Below are positions 1 to 5,256 of a DNA stretch of 5,256 nt, in pieces (positions within the stretch are counted from its first letter, which is position 1; each line of letters starts with the position of its first letter). A program made the translations under genes and the position numbers. Below the pieces are notes generated by a model. The model was not told where the DNA came from and did not search any database. It saw only the letters and a program-made list of their open reading frames with translations. The stretch covers positions 1 to 5,256 of the forward strand of contig JAJZEJ010000157.1 in the NCBI GenBank assembly GCA_021828635.1, written 5' to 3'. The stretch is from Chloroflexota bacterium. GTDB taxonomy: Bacteria; Chloroflexota; Ktedonobacteria; Ktedonobacterales; Ktedonobacteraceae.

Positions 1-1047
1 CTTGAAGGCGATTATGTTACCACGAATCTGCTCTTCGATGGCAGAGGCGACATCACTGTTCTGACGCAGAAACTCTTTGGCGTTCTCACGTCCCTGACCG
101 AGGCGAATATCACCGACAGTAAACCAGGCACCGCTCTTCTTCACAATGCCCATCTCCAGGCCCAGATCAATCAGACCACCCTCACGTGAAATACCTTCAC
201 TATACATGATATCGAACTCGGCGGTCTTGAACGGCGGCGCTACTTTGTTCTTCACCACACGAACACGGGTGCGGCTACCAACTACATCCTGGCCTTGCTT
301 GATCGAATCGGTACGACGAATATCCAGACGCACAGAGGCGTAGAACTTGAGAGCTTTACCACCAGCAGTTGTCTCAGGGTTGCCAAACATGACACCGACC
401 TTCTCACGCAACTGATTGGTAAAAATGATCGAGGTATTCGAGTTGCTAATAGCCCCAGTAAGCTTACGCATGGCCTGGCTCATCAGGCGGGCTTGCAGGC
501 CAACGTGCGAGTCGCCCATCTCACCCTCAATTTCAGCACGTGGGGCTAGAGCGGCAACTGAGTCAATCACGATCACATCGACCGCGTTGCTACGCACCAG
601 GGAGTCTACAATTTCCAACGCCTGCTCACCGGTATCGGGCTGCGAGATCAGTAGATTGTTGGTATCAACGCCACAACGCGCCGCATAGGTCGGGTCGAGC
701 GCGTGTTCAGCATCGATAAAAGCGGCATAACCACCAGCGCGTTGTGCATTGGCAATAATATGCTGGCACAGTGTAGTTTTACCGGAAGACTCAGGGCCAT
801 AAATCTCGCTGATACGTCCTCTAGGTATGCCTCCCACACCCAATGCTAGATCAAGCGCGATAGAGCCAGTGGGAATCACATCAACATGCACTTTGGCTGC
901 CTCTCCAAGCTTCATGATAGCGCCTTTGCCGAAGCGCCGTTCAATCTGTGATAAAGCCAGTTCTATGGCCTTCTCTCGCTCAGTCATACCTGCCGTATTC
1001 ACATTACTCGCTGCCGCTGCGGCCTTTTCTTTCTTGCTCGTTGCCAT
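1..1047 (-). CDS. recA: RecA recombinase (3' end outside the window)
   Basis: RecA is the ATP-dependent strand-exchange protein that forms filaments on single-stranded DNA and triggers LexA self-cleavage in the SOS response. The 349 visible residues keep the family's order: an N-terminal oligomerisation helix (about 25-50, [14 protein letters not shown]), Walker [10 protein letters not shown] (84-92), the catalytic glutamate in IDAEHALD (E114, equivalent to E. coli E96), Walker [11 protein letters not shown] (D162), the NQLR ATP sensor (Q212) and DNA-binding loop 2 around [10 protein letters not shown] (221-230). Numbering runs 18 ahead of E. coli because the N-terminus carries an extra Lys/Ala-rich stretch. 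The C-terminal tail lies beyond base 1. The ATG at 1047 is chosen because an in-frame TAA stands 15 bases upstream (1063-1065); a second ATG at residue 21 has no Shine-Dalgarno sequence. The gene has its own promoter and a structured leader (listed separately), so it is probably regulated apart from recR. Identification is very secure. Confidence 0.98.
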   Translation of the reverse strand, partial: MATSKKEKAAAAASNVNTAGMTEREKAIELALSQIERRFGKGAIMKLGEAAKVHVDVIPTGSIALDLALGVGGIPRGRISEIYGPESSGKTTLCQHIIANAQRAGGYAAFIDAEHALDPTYAARCGVDTNNLLISQPDTGEQALEIVDSLVRSNAVDVIVIDSVAALAPRAEIEGEMGDSHVGLQARLMSQAMRKLTGAISNSNTSIIFTNQLREKVGVMFGNPETTAGGKALKFYASVRLDIRRTDSIKQGQDVVGSRTRVRVVKNKVAPPFKTAEFDIMYSEGISREGGLIDLGLEMGIVKKSGAWFTVGDIRLGQGRENAKEFLRQNSDVASAIEEQIRGNIIAFK

Positions 1048-1110
1048 TGTTTGCTTACCAGGTTACAGTATCAGCACGATAGCATGATAGTGTACCCCTG
1101 GCATCCTCCT
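1048..1110 (-). promoter_or_regulatory. recA ribosome-binding region: AGGAGG and start codon separated by a hairpin
   Basis: The transcript has a perfect AGGAGG at 1105-1110, but the recA ATG (1045-1047) is 57 bases further on and nothing close to the ATG resembles a Shine-Dalgarno sequence. The bases between form an imperfect hairpin. C1101-G1097 pairs with C1062-G1058, U1094-A1091 with U1067-A1064, U1089-A1085 with U1073-A1069, and G1083-C1082 with G1075-C1074, closing a 6-base loop (1076-1081). U1103 and G1102 can extend it with A1056 and U1057. When folded, AGGAGG lies about 9 bases from the ATG, a normal distance. The pairing is visible in the sequence; the idea that the fold presents the Shine-Dalgarno sequence to the start codon is inference. 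Confidence 0.55.
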
Positions 1111-1237
1111 TTTAAGACGCACTTCTTCCCTCGCTGGGATAAACAGTTTTTTGTCAACCATAGGATTGTGCTGCACACGGCTCAATTGTGCAGTACCGTA
1201 AAAAGTTGCTTCACCAGAGTATTCTTTGGCAAGGGTG

Positions 1238-1275
1238 AAAAAACGGAAAACAGATACTCTCCCTAACTGTTTCCC
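1238..1275 (-). terminator. intrinsic-terminator-like hairpin between recR and recA
   Basis: On the minus strand GGGAAACAG (1275-1267) pairs over nine continuous positions, one of them G-U, with CTGTTTTCC (1253-1245). The loop is 13 bases. One G follows, then six Us (1243-1238), which is the layout of a Rho-independent terminator, though the stem is AT-rich and only moderately stable. It lies about 90 bases after the recR stop and could end the dnaX-ebfC-recR transcript. It also lies just downstream of the predicted recA start site, where it could act as an attenuator. Confidence 0.5.
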
Positions 1276-1283
1276 TAAATTTA

Positions 1284-1295
1284 GAACAATAGTAC
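1284..1295 (-). promoter_or_regulatory. LexA-box-like palindrome over the recA -10
   Basis: The minus strand reads GTACTATTGTTC, one base away from GAAC-N4-GTTC, the core of the LexA (DinR) box of Gram-positive bacteria. It overlaps the -10 hexamer (1289-1294), the expected place for a repressor of recA. One mismatch in a 12-base imperfect palindrome is weak evidence by itself; the location is what makes it worth listing. The LexA specificity of this organism is unknown to me. Confidence 0.3.
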
Positions 1296-1317
1296 CATAG
1301 ACATGTACAACTGTCAA
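1289..1317 (-). promoter_or_regulatory. sigma-70-type promoter of recA
   Basis: The minus strand shows a perfect -35 TTGACA (1312-1317), a 17-base spacer, and TACTAT (1289-1294; 4 of 6 to TATAAT) preceded by TGG, which is an extended -10. Transcription should begin near 1282. The promoter starts 49 bases after the recR stop and faces recA, 235 bases away. Two GTCTGC direct repeats (1326-1331 and 1335-1340) sit just upstream of the -35; their role is unknown. Confidence 0.7.
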
Positions 1318-1365
1318 GAGAGAAGGCAGACGGTGCAGACAACATACAACGGCAAAGAAAAGCTG

Positions 1366-1977
1366 TTAGAGTTCTCGCCGTCCCTCGATAGCGCGTCCAA
1401 GCGTACCCTCGTCGGCGTACTCCAATTCGCTACCCATCGGCAGACCACGCGCCAGTGTTGTGATACGCACATCATCGCGCTTGAGTTCATCACGGATGGC
1501 ATTTTTGATAAAGCCCGCCGTCATATCGCCTTCAATGCCTGGATTGGTAGCGATCAATACCTCGTGCGTAGGTTCGTGTTCCATGCGTCGCAACAATTCA
1601 TCGAAACGCAGGTCTTTCCGTCCGATGCCATCGAGCGGAGACAGTGCGCCATGCAATACGTGATAGAGACCTTTGTACATGCCGGTCTTTTCTAGTGCCA
1701 ACACATCCAGGGGTTCTTCAACCACACAGATCGTCTCTTGATCGCGGTTGGGATTGACGCAAATCTGGCATGGGTCTGTATCGGTGATGTTGTAGCAGCG
1801 CGAGCAGTAGACAATGCTCTCTTTCATGCGCATAATAGCCTCCGCCAACCGACGTGACTGGTCGGTGGGACTACGCAGCAGAAAGAAGGTCAGGCGTTGC
1901 GCGGTTTTGACGCCAACTCCTGGCAGCTTTGAAAATTCCTCGATCAGTGCTGCTACCGGTGGTGCGAGATCGCTCAT
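1366..1977 (-). CDS. recR: recombination mediator protein RecR
   Basis: RecR works with RecO and RecF to displace single-strand binding protein and load RecA at DNA gaps. The protein is 203 residues, close to E. coli RecR (201). In order it shows a helix-hairpin-helix (LPGVGVKTAQRL, 18-29), a C4 zinc finger with C58, C61, C70 and C73, and a Toprim domain (about 82-175) with the acidic residues of VVEEPLD (85-91) and NPGIEGD (145-151). The C-terminal signature RGLPMGSELEYADEGTLGRA (177-196) closes it. Every hallmark residue is present. The ATG at 1977 lies 3 bases after the ebfC stop; upstream there is only a weak AGGA 12 bases before the ATG, so translation is probably coupled to ebfC. It is the last gene of the dnaX operon, and no terminator directly follows the stop. 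Confidence 0.97.
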   Translation of the reverse strand: MSDLAPPVAALIEEFSKLPGVGVKTAQRLTFFLLRSPTDQSRRLAEAIMRMKESIVYCSRCYNITDTDPCQICVNPNRDQETICVVEEPLDVLALEKTGMYKGLYHVLHGALSPLDGIGRKDLRFDELLRRMEHEPTHEVLIATNPGIEGDMTAGFIKNAIRDELKRDDVRITTLARGLPMGSELEYADEGTLGRAIEGRREL

Positions 1978-1980
1978 TGT

Positions 1981-2277
1981 TTAGAACAGTCCTGGTATTT
2001 TCATTCCGCCCGTAGCACTACTGATCAGCTTCTGCTGCGCCTCTGTCGCTTTGTCAAAGGCATCCTTCGCAGCCGCCTTGACCATGACCTCTAGCTCCTC
2101 AATATCTTCGGCACTAAATGCTTCGGGATCGATTTTGACATCCGTGATCTCAAACTTGCCGGTCAACGTGATGGTCACGGCCCCACCACCCGATGTGCCG
2201 GTATATTTTGTGTTCTCCAGGTCTTCCTGCATTTTCAGCAATTTCTGCTGCATTTTTTGAACTTCACGCATGTTCAT
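1981..2277 (-). CDS. ebfC: nucleoid-associated protein, YbaB/EbfC family
   Basis: This is a small DNA-binding dimer of the YbaB/EbfC family, which coats DNA and lies between dnaX and recR in many bacteria. The 98 residues show the family plan: an N-terminal amphipathic helix rich in Met and Gln (MREVQKMQQKLLKMQEDLEN), a Gly-rich turn and beta strands (SGGGAVTITLTGKFEITDVKIDPEAF), then a long helix, ending with SSATGGMKIPGLF, typical of the family. A GTG at 2289 would give a four-residue longer protein, but it overlaps the Shine-Dalgarno sequence itself, so the ATG at 2277 is preferred; an ATG at 2271 is also possible. The gene begins 15 bases after the dnaX stop and ends 3 bases before recR, so the three are co-transcribed. 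The exact cellular role of the family is only partly known. Confidence 0.93.
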   Translation of the reverse strand: MNMREVQKMQQKLLKMQEDLENTKYTGTSGGGAVTITLTGKFEITDVKIDPEAFSAEDIEELEVMVKAAAKDAFDKATEAQQKLISSATGGMKIPGLF

Positions 2278-2288
2278 GATAGATAACA

Positions 2289-2294
2289 CTCCTT
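2289..2294 (-). promoter_or_regulatory. Shine-Dalgarno sequence of ebfC, fused to the dnaX stop
   Basis: The minus strand reads TAAGGAG: the dnaX stop TAA (2293-2295) shares its last two bases with AAGGAG (2289-2294). The ATG at 2277 follows 11 bases later. The upstream GTG (2287-2289) starts inside this site and cannot use it, which settles the start against the longer frame. The overlap suggests that ribosomes ending dnaX help start ebfC. Confidence 0.7.
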
Positions 2295-4488
2295 ACTTTA
2301 ACTGGACTTCTTTGGTTTCCGCTTTGAATATACGCATCACTTCCATAACCACAGGATCGCTCTTGGCGCGTTGTGTAATGCGCTCCTGGCGGCTCTGCGA
2401 CATTTCACGTGGTACGGAAGACAGCGTAGTAGTATTCTCTCTCACACTATTCTTTCTGGCAAGTGTTTTTTCTGTACTACTCGTTTTTGCTACCGCGCTC
2501 TGTGAACTCTCCGGCAGCTTTCGGGGTACAGTCGGTGCTGGCGTGGCTGATCCGCGTGTCTGCACAGTTGGAGATAACCCATGATTACCAGCAGGTGGCT
2601 CGCTCGGCAATGGCGCATTATGCAGATTGACGCCATCCTGGCCGAAAGGCAAGATTCTAATAGTGCATTCTTGATTCAATTCAAGCTTAATAGCCCATTC
2701 GACAGCCTGACAACGCTCTGGCTTTTGCATTGAAGTGTAATGAAATTTAGAGGATGGTTTCATTGCCACAACAGGGTGAGGGGTACCGGCTTCGACAGCC
2801 ACAATGTGGCAATTGTTCAAAATTGCGGCAATCATTGGACCATCTTTAGGATACGTTTTGACACGTCGCTTGATGTTCTCCCATTGCCCTTGCAACTGTT
2901 CTAATTTCAACGCAGGCTCTATAGCAACCGGAGTCGGCTCATCCTCTACCTCTTCCATCCCACGAGTATCATCATGCTCCGCTCCATCGTCATCCCGCGA
3001 CGTTATAGAAGCGGTCGAGGACACCGACGATAATGCATCGGCATCTTCCAGTTCCTCTTCATCATCATAGGTACGCATATCGTCCCAATCCGGCAGTTCA
3101 TCATCGCTCTTATCACTACTTGCAGCCGACGATGACACTGGTGTGGATGTTGCGGCTATCAGCGCAGTTGGTTCCACGGGCGCAATAGGTGGCGTGAGTA
3201 GCTCTTCTTTTGGAGGTTGTGACACAGGTGGAGTTGGCTTCGTAGGCTGTGACTGCAATGTTGGCGGCATTGGCGGCGTTGTTGGCGCAGATGGAGGAGT
3301 AGCAACCTGACGCGGTGCCTCCTGGCGTGGTTGTGTTGGAGCGGGTATGATGGTAGCTGCCAGCGCGGCATGGGCTATACTTTGACTGCCATTGGTGCGA
3401 CGATGCAGCTCGATGCTGTTCAACAGCGCCAATTCTAGCGCGAGTTGTGGTGTTCCCTGGTTTTTCTGGAGCAGGTCATTGAGCGCGAAGAGGCGAGCGC
3501 ATTCGGTCAGCTCTTCCAAAGAGAAATACTGCATTAACTGCTTGATCTCGCGTACCTCATCCTCGGTACGGTCCAGAATGGCCGTTACGTCAGCACCTGC
3601 TTTAGCCAGCATGAGACCGCGCCAAAACTCGGCGATCTGAGTGTTGATTTGGCGTAGGTCAGCTCCACCATCGGCCAATTCATGAATTAAATGCAGACCG
3701 GCAGCACTTTCAAGATCGGCAACATGCAGAATGAATTTTTGAATGGCGCGTGAGTCGGCCACGCCAAGCATAGCCTGCACCTGCTCTAAGCCAATTTCCT
3801 GACCACTATAAGCCATAGCCTGATCTAGCAAGCTCAATGCATCACGCATACCCCCGGCAGCAGCTCTGGCTATCAGTTCCGCCGCGCCACGCTCAAGGTT
3901 GACCTGCTCTTGCTCGGCCACAAATTTGAGATGCTGGACAATGCGTTGCGTCGTAATGCGTTTGAAATAGAAGGGCTGGCAACGTGAAATGACGGTGGGT
4001 AGCATCTTATGCACCTCAGTCGTCGCCAACACAAAAATAGCGTGCTTAGGTGGCTCCTCCAACGTTTTGAGCAGGGCATTGAAGGCTTCGGTTGTCAGCA
4101 TATGCGCTTCGTCGAGAATATAGACCTTATACTTGCCTGTGACGGGCGGTACCATTACCTTCTCGCGCAGTTCGCGGATACTGTCAATACCGCGATTGGA
4201 GGCGGCGTCAATTTCAATGACGTTGAACGAATTTCCGGCGGTTATCTCGCGGCATTCCAGACATTCATTACACGGCTCACCATCTTTAGCGTTCGGGCAG
4301 TTGATTGTCTTGGCAAGCAGGCGAGCAGTACTTGTTTTGCCAGTACCACGCGGGCCAGTAAAGAGATAGGCATGCGCAGGATGCTCATCTTTGAGCGCGT
4401 TCTTGAGAGTACGAACAATATCCTCCTGACCGACAAGGTCGGAGAACGTTTGTGAACGCCATTTGCGATAAAGCGATTGTGAGGCCAT
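2293..4488 (-). CDS. dnaX: DNA polymerase III subunit tau/gamma (clamp loader ATPase)
   Basis: DnaX is the ATPase of the replisome clamp loader, which opens and places the beta clamp. The 731 residues show an AAA+ module: the RKWR start motif, Walker A GPRGTGKTS (45-53), a zinc site (C64, C73, C76, C79), Walker B VYILDEAH (122-129), sensor 1 LATTE (154-158), the SRC arginine finger (R169) and sensor 2 GGMRDALSLLDQ (212-223). The collar domain III spans about 240-365. A Pro/Ala-rich then strongly acidic linker (about 380-525) leads to a compact domain (about 525-615), a second linker, and a terminal DPVVMEVMRIF motif (711-721). The ATG at 4488 is firm because an in-frame TAG stands nine bases upstream; only a weak GGGGG precedes it. 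I found no A-rich slippery heptamer of the type used to make gamma in E. coli, so a single tau-like product is likely. SRP RNA lies upstream and ebfC downstream. Confidence 0.97.
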   Translation of the reverse strand: MASQSLYRKWRSQTFSDLVGQEDIVRTLKNALKDEHPAHAYLFTGPRGTGKTSTARLLAKTINCPNAKDGEPCNECLECREITAGNSFNVIEIDAASNRGIDSIRELREKVMVPPVTGKYKVYILDEAHMLTTEAFNALLKTLEEPPKHAIFVLATTEVHKMLPTVISRCQPFYFKRITTQRIVQHLKFVAEQEQVNLERGAAELIARAAAGGMRDALSLLDQAMAYSGQEIGLEQVQAMLGVADSRAIQKFILHVADLESAAGLHLIHELADGGADLRQINTQIAEFWRGLMLAKAGADVTAILDRTEDEVREIKQLMQYFSLEELTECARLFALNDLLQKNQGTPQLALELALLNSIELHRRTNGSQSIAHAALAATIIPAPTQPRQEAPRQVATPPSAPTTPPMPPTLQSQPTKPTPPVSQPPKEELLTPPIAPVEPTALIAATSTPVSSSAASSDKSDDELPDWDDMRTYDDEEELEDADALSSVSSTASITSRDDDGAEHDDTRGMEEVEDEPTPVAIEPALKLEQLQGQWENIKRRVKTYPKDGPMIAAILNNCHIVAVEAGTPHPVVAMKPSSKFHYTSMQKPERCQAVEWAIKLELNQECTIRILPFGQDGVNLHNAPLPSEPPAGNHGLSPTVQTRGSATPAPTVPRKLPESSQSAVAKTSSTEKTLARKNSVRENTTTLSSVPREMSQSRQERITQRAKSDPVVMEVMRIFKAETKEVQLK

Positions 4489-4519
4489 TGTTTTCTACAA
4501 CCCCCGTCGATGGTTCCTT

Positions 4520-4536
4520 ATGACGGGTCACGTCAT
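4520..4536 (-). other. small hairpin in the dnaX leader
   Basis: ATGACG and CGTCAT form a perfect 6-bp inverted repeat around a 5-base loop, 31 bases before the dnaX ATG. No U tract follows, so it is not a normal terminator. It might protect or process the mRNA end after the SRP RNA, or bind a regulator as DNA; neither is shown. Confidence 0.35.
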
Positions 4537-4547
4537 CCCATGATGAA

Positions 4548-4569
4548 GATAAAATTGCACCGATCATGC
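4548..4569 (-). terminator. possible weak 3' end signal of the SRP RNA
   Basis: Just past the SRP RNA stem, GCAT (4569-4566) can pair with GTGC (4560-4557), one pair being U-G, followed by AATTTTAT (4556-4549). The stem is only four base pairs, so termination would be leaky at best. It may mark the RNA's 3' end while letting polymerase continue into dnaX, where I see no convincing separate promoter. Confidence 0.2.
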
Positions 4570-4572
4570 TGA

Positions 4573-4782
4573 GTAACGAACAGACAAAAAGCCGATGTTC
4601 ACCCAGTCCTGCCGGTCAGCGTAATCAGGCGACCCTGCGTCACCCAGAGAGGTCCACTTACCGTTGCTTCCTCTCGAATCTGGCGGGGTTCGCAGACATC
4701 TGCCGCGCAGGACCCAATTACGCCGACCGACAGGACTGGAAGAAAATCGGCTTCGTCCTACTCGATACATCCCTTACGGAAC
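4573..4782 (-). ncRNA. ffs: signal recognition particle RNA (SRP RNA, long-stem form)
   Basis: SRP RNA is the scaffold that binds Ffh and directs ribosomes making membrane and secreted proteins to FtsY. The apex holds the helix 8 signature: CCAGAUUC (4683-4676), a GAGA tetraloop (4675-4672) and GGAAGCA (4671-4665), closed by CCG/CGG (4686-4684 with 4663-4661). These give the symmetric loop CCAGA/AGCAA that Ffh recognises. Flanking words GGGUCCUGCGC, GCGAACC, ACCUCUC and ACGCAGGGU closely resemble B. subtilis scRNA as I remember it. The arm is a stem of about 62 columns joining 4706-4768 to 4573-4639: 50 Watson-Crick pairs, 9 G-U pairs, 3 mismatches and bulges of 3, 2 and 1 bases. Only about 14 bases precede the stem, forming at most a small UUCC-GUAA-GGGA hairpin (4770-4781), so the Alu domain of Bacillus-type large SRP RNA seems absent. 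Position just before dnaX matches Bacillus. The ends are estimates from promoter and stem. Confidence 0.93.
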
Positions 4783-4788
4783 ACCGTT

Positions 4789-4817
4789 ATTATACTCCTG
4801 TGTCGCAGGGCTGTCAA
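4789..4817 (-). promoter_or_regulatory. perfect consensus promoter of the SRP RNA gene
   Basis: The minus strand reads TTGACA (4812-4817), exactly 17 bases, then TATAAT (4789-4794), the ideal sigma-70/SigA promoter. It begins 5 bases after the mtnP stop. Initiation is expected near 4782, immediately before the SRP RNA stem. Such strength suits an abundant stable RNA. Because no good second promoter is visible before dnaX, it may also supply the dnaX-ebfC-recR operon by readthrough. Confidence 0.9.
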
Positions 4818-4822
4818 GAAGC

Positions 4823-5256
4823 TCAGGACAGATATTTGCCGATGAGCAGACTATATCGCTCTTTCACATCAGCCGGTACCAGCTTCGCATCGGTAATAAT
4901 AGAGGTAGCTAAGGCACTGGCACAACCACAAGAAAGCGTTGAACGATCCTCTGGGATATGCTGTGCAATCCCCTGCAAGATACGCTGGGCATTCGCCACA
5001 TTGGCGCTCAGATTGCCAATCACCATCTCGACTGTGACGGACTCTTCGGTCTCGTGCCAGCAATCGTAATCAGTGGCGCAGGCAATCGTGGCATAGCATA
5101 GCTCGGCCTCCCGCGCCAGTTTCGCCTCCGGTAAAGCGGTCATACCGATGATGTCCATGCCAAGCTTGCGATAGACATTCGACTCGGCCTTCGTGGAGAA
5201 TAATGGCCCTTCCATGCACACATAGGTGCCACCGGCATGCACTTTGACATCGCCCA
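4823..5256 (-). CDS. mtnP: S-methyl-5'-thioadenosine phosphorylase (5' part outside the window)
   Basis: MTAP splits methylthioadenosine, a by-product of polyamine synthesis and other SAM-dependent reactions, with phosphate into adenine and methylthioribose-1-phosphate for methionine salvage. The visible 143 residues are the C-terminal half of a family of roughly 260-290. They carry GGTYVCMEGPLFSTKAES (Phe and Ser of the substrate pocket), GMTALPEAKLAREA (the Met-Thr pair that contacts ribose) and ATDYDCWHE, whose two aspartates recognise the adenine base in human MTAP (D220 and D222). This DYD pattern separates MTAP from inosine/guanosine phosphorylases of the same fold. The tail contains SCGC, a CXC motif resembling the one known in Sulfolobus MTAPII. 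The reading frame is open to the window edge; the GTG at 5242 is internal and not the start. The gene ends 5 bases before the SRP RNA promoter, and no functional link to it is evident. Confidence 0.93.
   Translation of the reverse strand, partial: GDVKVHAGGTYVCMEGPLFSTKAESNVYRKLGMDIIGMTALPEAKLAREAELCYATIACATDYDCWHETEESVTVEMVIGNLSANVANAQRILQGIAQHIPEDRSTLSCGCASALATSIITDAKLVPADVKERYSLLIGKYLS

Larger units (their letters stand above)
1048..1282 (-). other. predicted long 5' leader of recA
   Basis: If transcription starts near 1282, recA carries an untranslated leader of about 235 bases, long for a bacterial housekeeping gene. Besides the terminator-like hairpin (1238-1275) and the start-proximal hairpin (1058-1103), it contains a perfect 7-bp inverted repeat CTGCACA/TGTGCAG with a 9-base loop (1171-1193). 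It also has AGAGTAT/ATACTCT (1254-1260 with 1216-1222) and TTCACC/GGTGAA (1234-1239 with 1210-1215), which cannot all form together. Individual 6-7 bp repeats are expected by chance in a stretch this size, so only the two larger structures deserve weight. No known riboswitch class was recognised. An open reading frame runs through the leader in the recA frame and stops at 1063-1065, but it lacks a convincing start. Confidence 0.4.

Noticed and set aside
1165..1191. ATTGTGC direct repeats spaced exactly 20 bases, resembling an operator pair.
   Set aside because: They partly overlap the CTGCACA/TGTGCAG inverted repeat, and a 7-base repeat in a leader of this size is not significant without conservation.
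1063..1317. 84-residue minus-strand frame upstream of and in frame with recA.
   Set aside because: Its first codon (TTG) lies inside the recA -35 hexamer and so is not in the transcript. An internal ATG at 1161 gives 32 residues but has no Shine-Dalgarno sequence, and the sequence shows no family resemblance.
1303..1695. 130-residue plus-strand open frame.
   Set aside because: It is antisense to recR and has no recognisable domain.
3440..3480. Possible -1 frameshift site G AAA AAC (around dnaX codons 342-343) that could yield a short gamma form.
   Set aside because: It is not a canonical X XXY YYZ heptamer, and the -1 frame stays open for more than 70 codons instead of stopping promptly. 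I see no A-run of the Thermus type either.
4009..4455. 148-residue plus-strand open frame.
   Set aside because: It is antisense to the AAA+ core of dnaX, whose motifs are intact on the minus strand.
4647..4675. GAGAGG/CCTCTC 6-bp inverted repeat in the loop of the long stem, taken at first as an extra hairpin.
   Set aside because: The same bases form the helix 8 tetraloop and its inner stem in the SRP RNA fold, which better explains the conserved motif.
4564..4770. Two opposed open frames sharing the peptide YADRQDW..IGF, looking like a repeated small protein or the inverted ends of a mobile element.
   Set aside because: The two copies are the complementary arms of the SRP RNA stem. The synonymous-looking differences are transitions that keep G-U pairing on the minus strand, and the apex matches SRP helix 8. 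No target duplication was seen.
4566..5069. 167-residue open frame on the plus strand.
   Set aside because: It crosses the SRP RNA gene and runs antisense through mtnP; the peptide resembles no family I recognise and it has no ribosome-binding site.

Overview
All the genes I can support lie on the minus strand. In transcription order (right to left) they are: the 3' end of an S-methyl-5'-thioadenosine phosphorylase gene (mtnP), an SRP RNA gene (ffs/scr), dnaX, ebfC (ybaB family), recR, a regulatory gap of 318 bases, and recA, which runs off the left edge. The block SRP RNA-dnaX-ebfC-recR is a conserved bacterial order best known from Gram-positive bacteria such as Bacillus. Base composition is balanced. 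An MTAP-type phosphorylase, a long SRP RNA arm and a DnaX ending in a separate DPVVMEVMRIF-type motif would fit Chloroflexota, possibly Ktedonobacteria, but this is a guess from memory and not a demonstrated assignment.

Region by region: 4823-5256 is the C-terminal half of MTAP. Only 5 bases after its stop begins a perfect consensus promoter (TTGACA, 17 bases, TATAAT; 4789-4817). It fires into 4573-4782, a stretch with no protein gene that folds into one very long hairpin. Its apex carries the signature of SRP RNA helix 8 (CCAG ... GNRA tetraloop ... GGAAGCA), so this 'intergenic' stretch is the RNA of the signal recognition particle. dnaX (2293-4488) follows after about 85 bases, then ebfC after 15 bases and recR after 3 bases, with dnaX-ebfC-recR clearly one operon.

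The recR-recA gap (1048-1365) is the most interesting regulatory stretch. It holds a strong promoter with an extended -10 (1289-1317) overlapped by a near-match to a Gram-positive LexA box. An intrinsic-terminator-like hairpin with a U6 tract follows within about 10 bases of the predicted start. Near recA there is a perfect AGGAGG lying 57 bases before the ATG, with the intervening RNA able to fold into a 16-18 bp hairpin that would bring the two to about 9 bases apart.

Functionally, DnaX loads the replication clamp, EbfC is a nucleoid-associated DNA-binding protein, RecR (with RecO/RecF) loads RecA at gaps, and RecA performs recombination and SOS induction, so replication, gap repair and recombination are clustered. 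The SRP RNA and MTAP are housekeeping neighbours. I see no mobile element, CRISPR array, tRNA or clearly new protein system. The novelty is in the RNA and leader structures.
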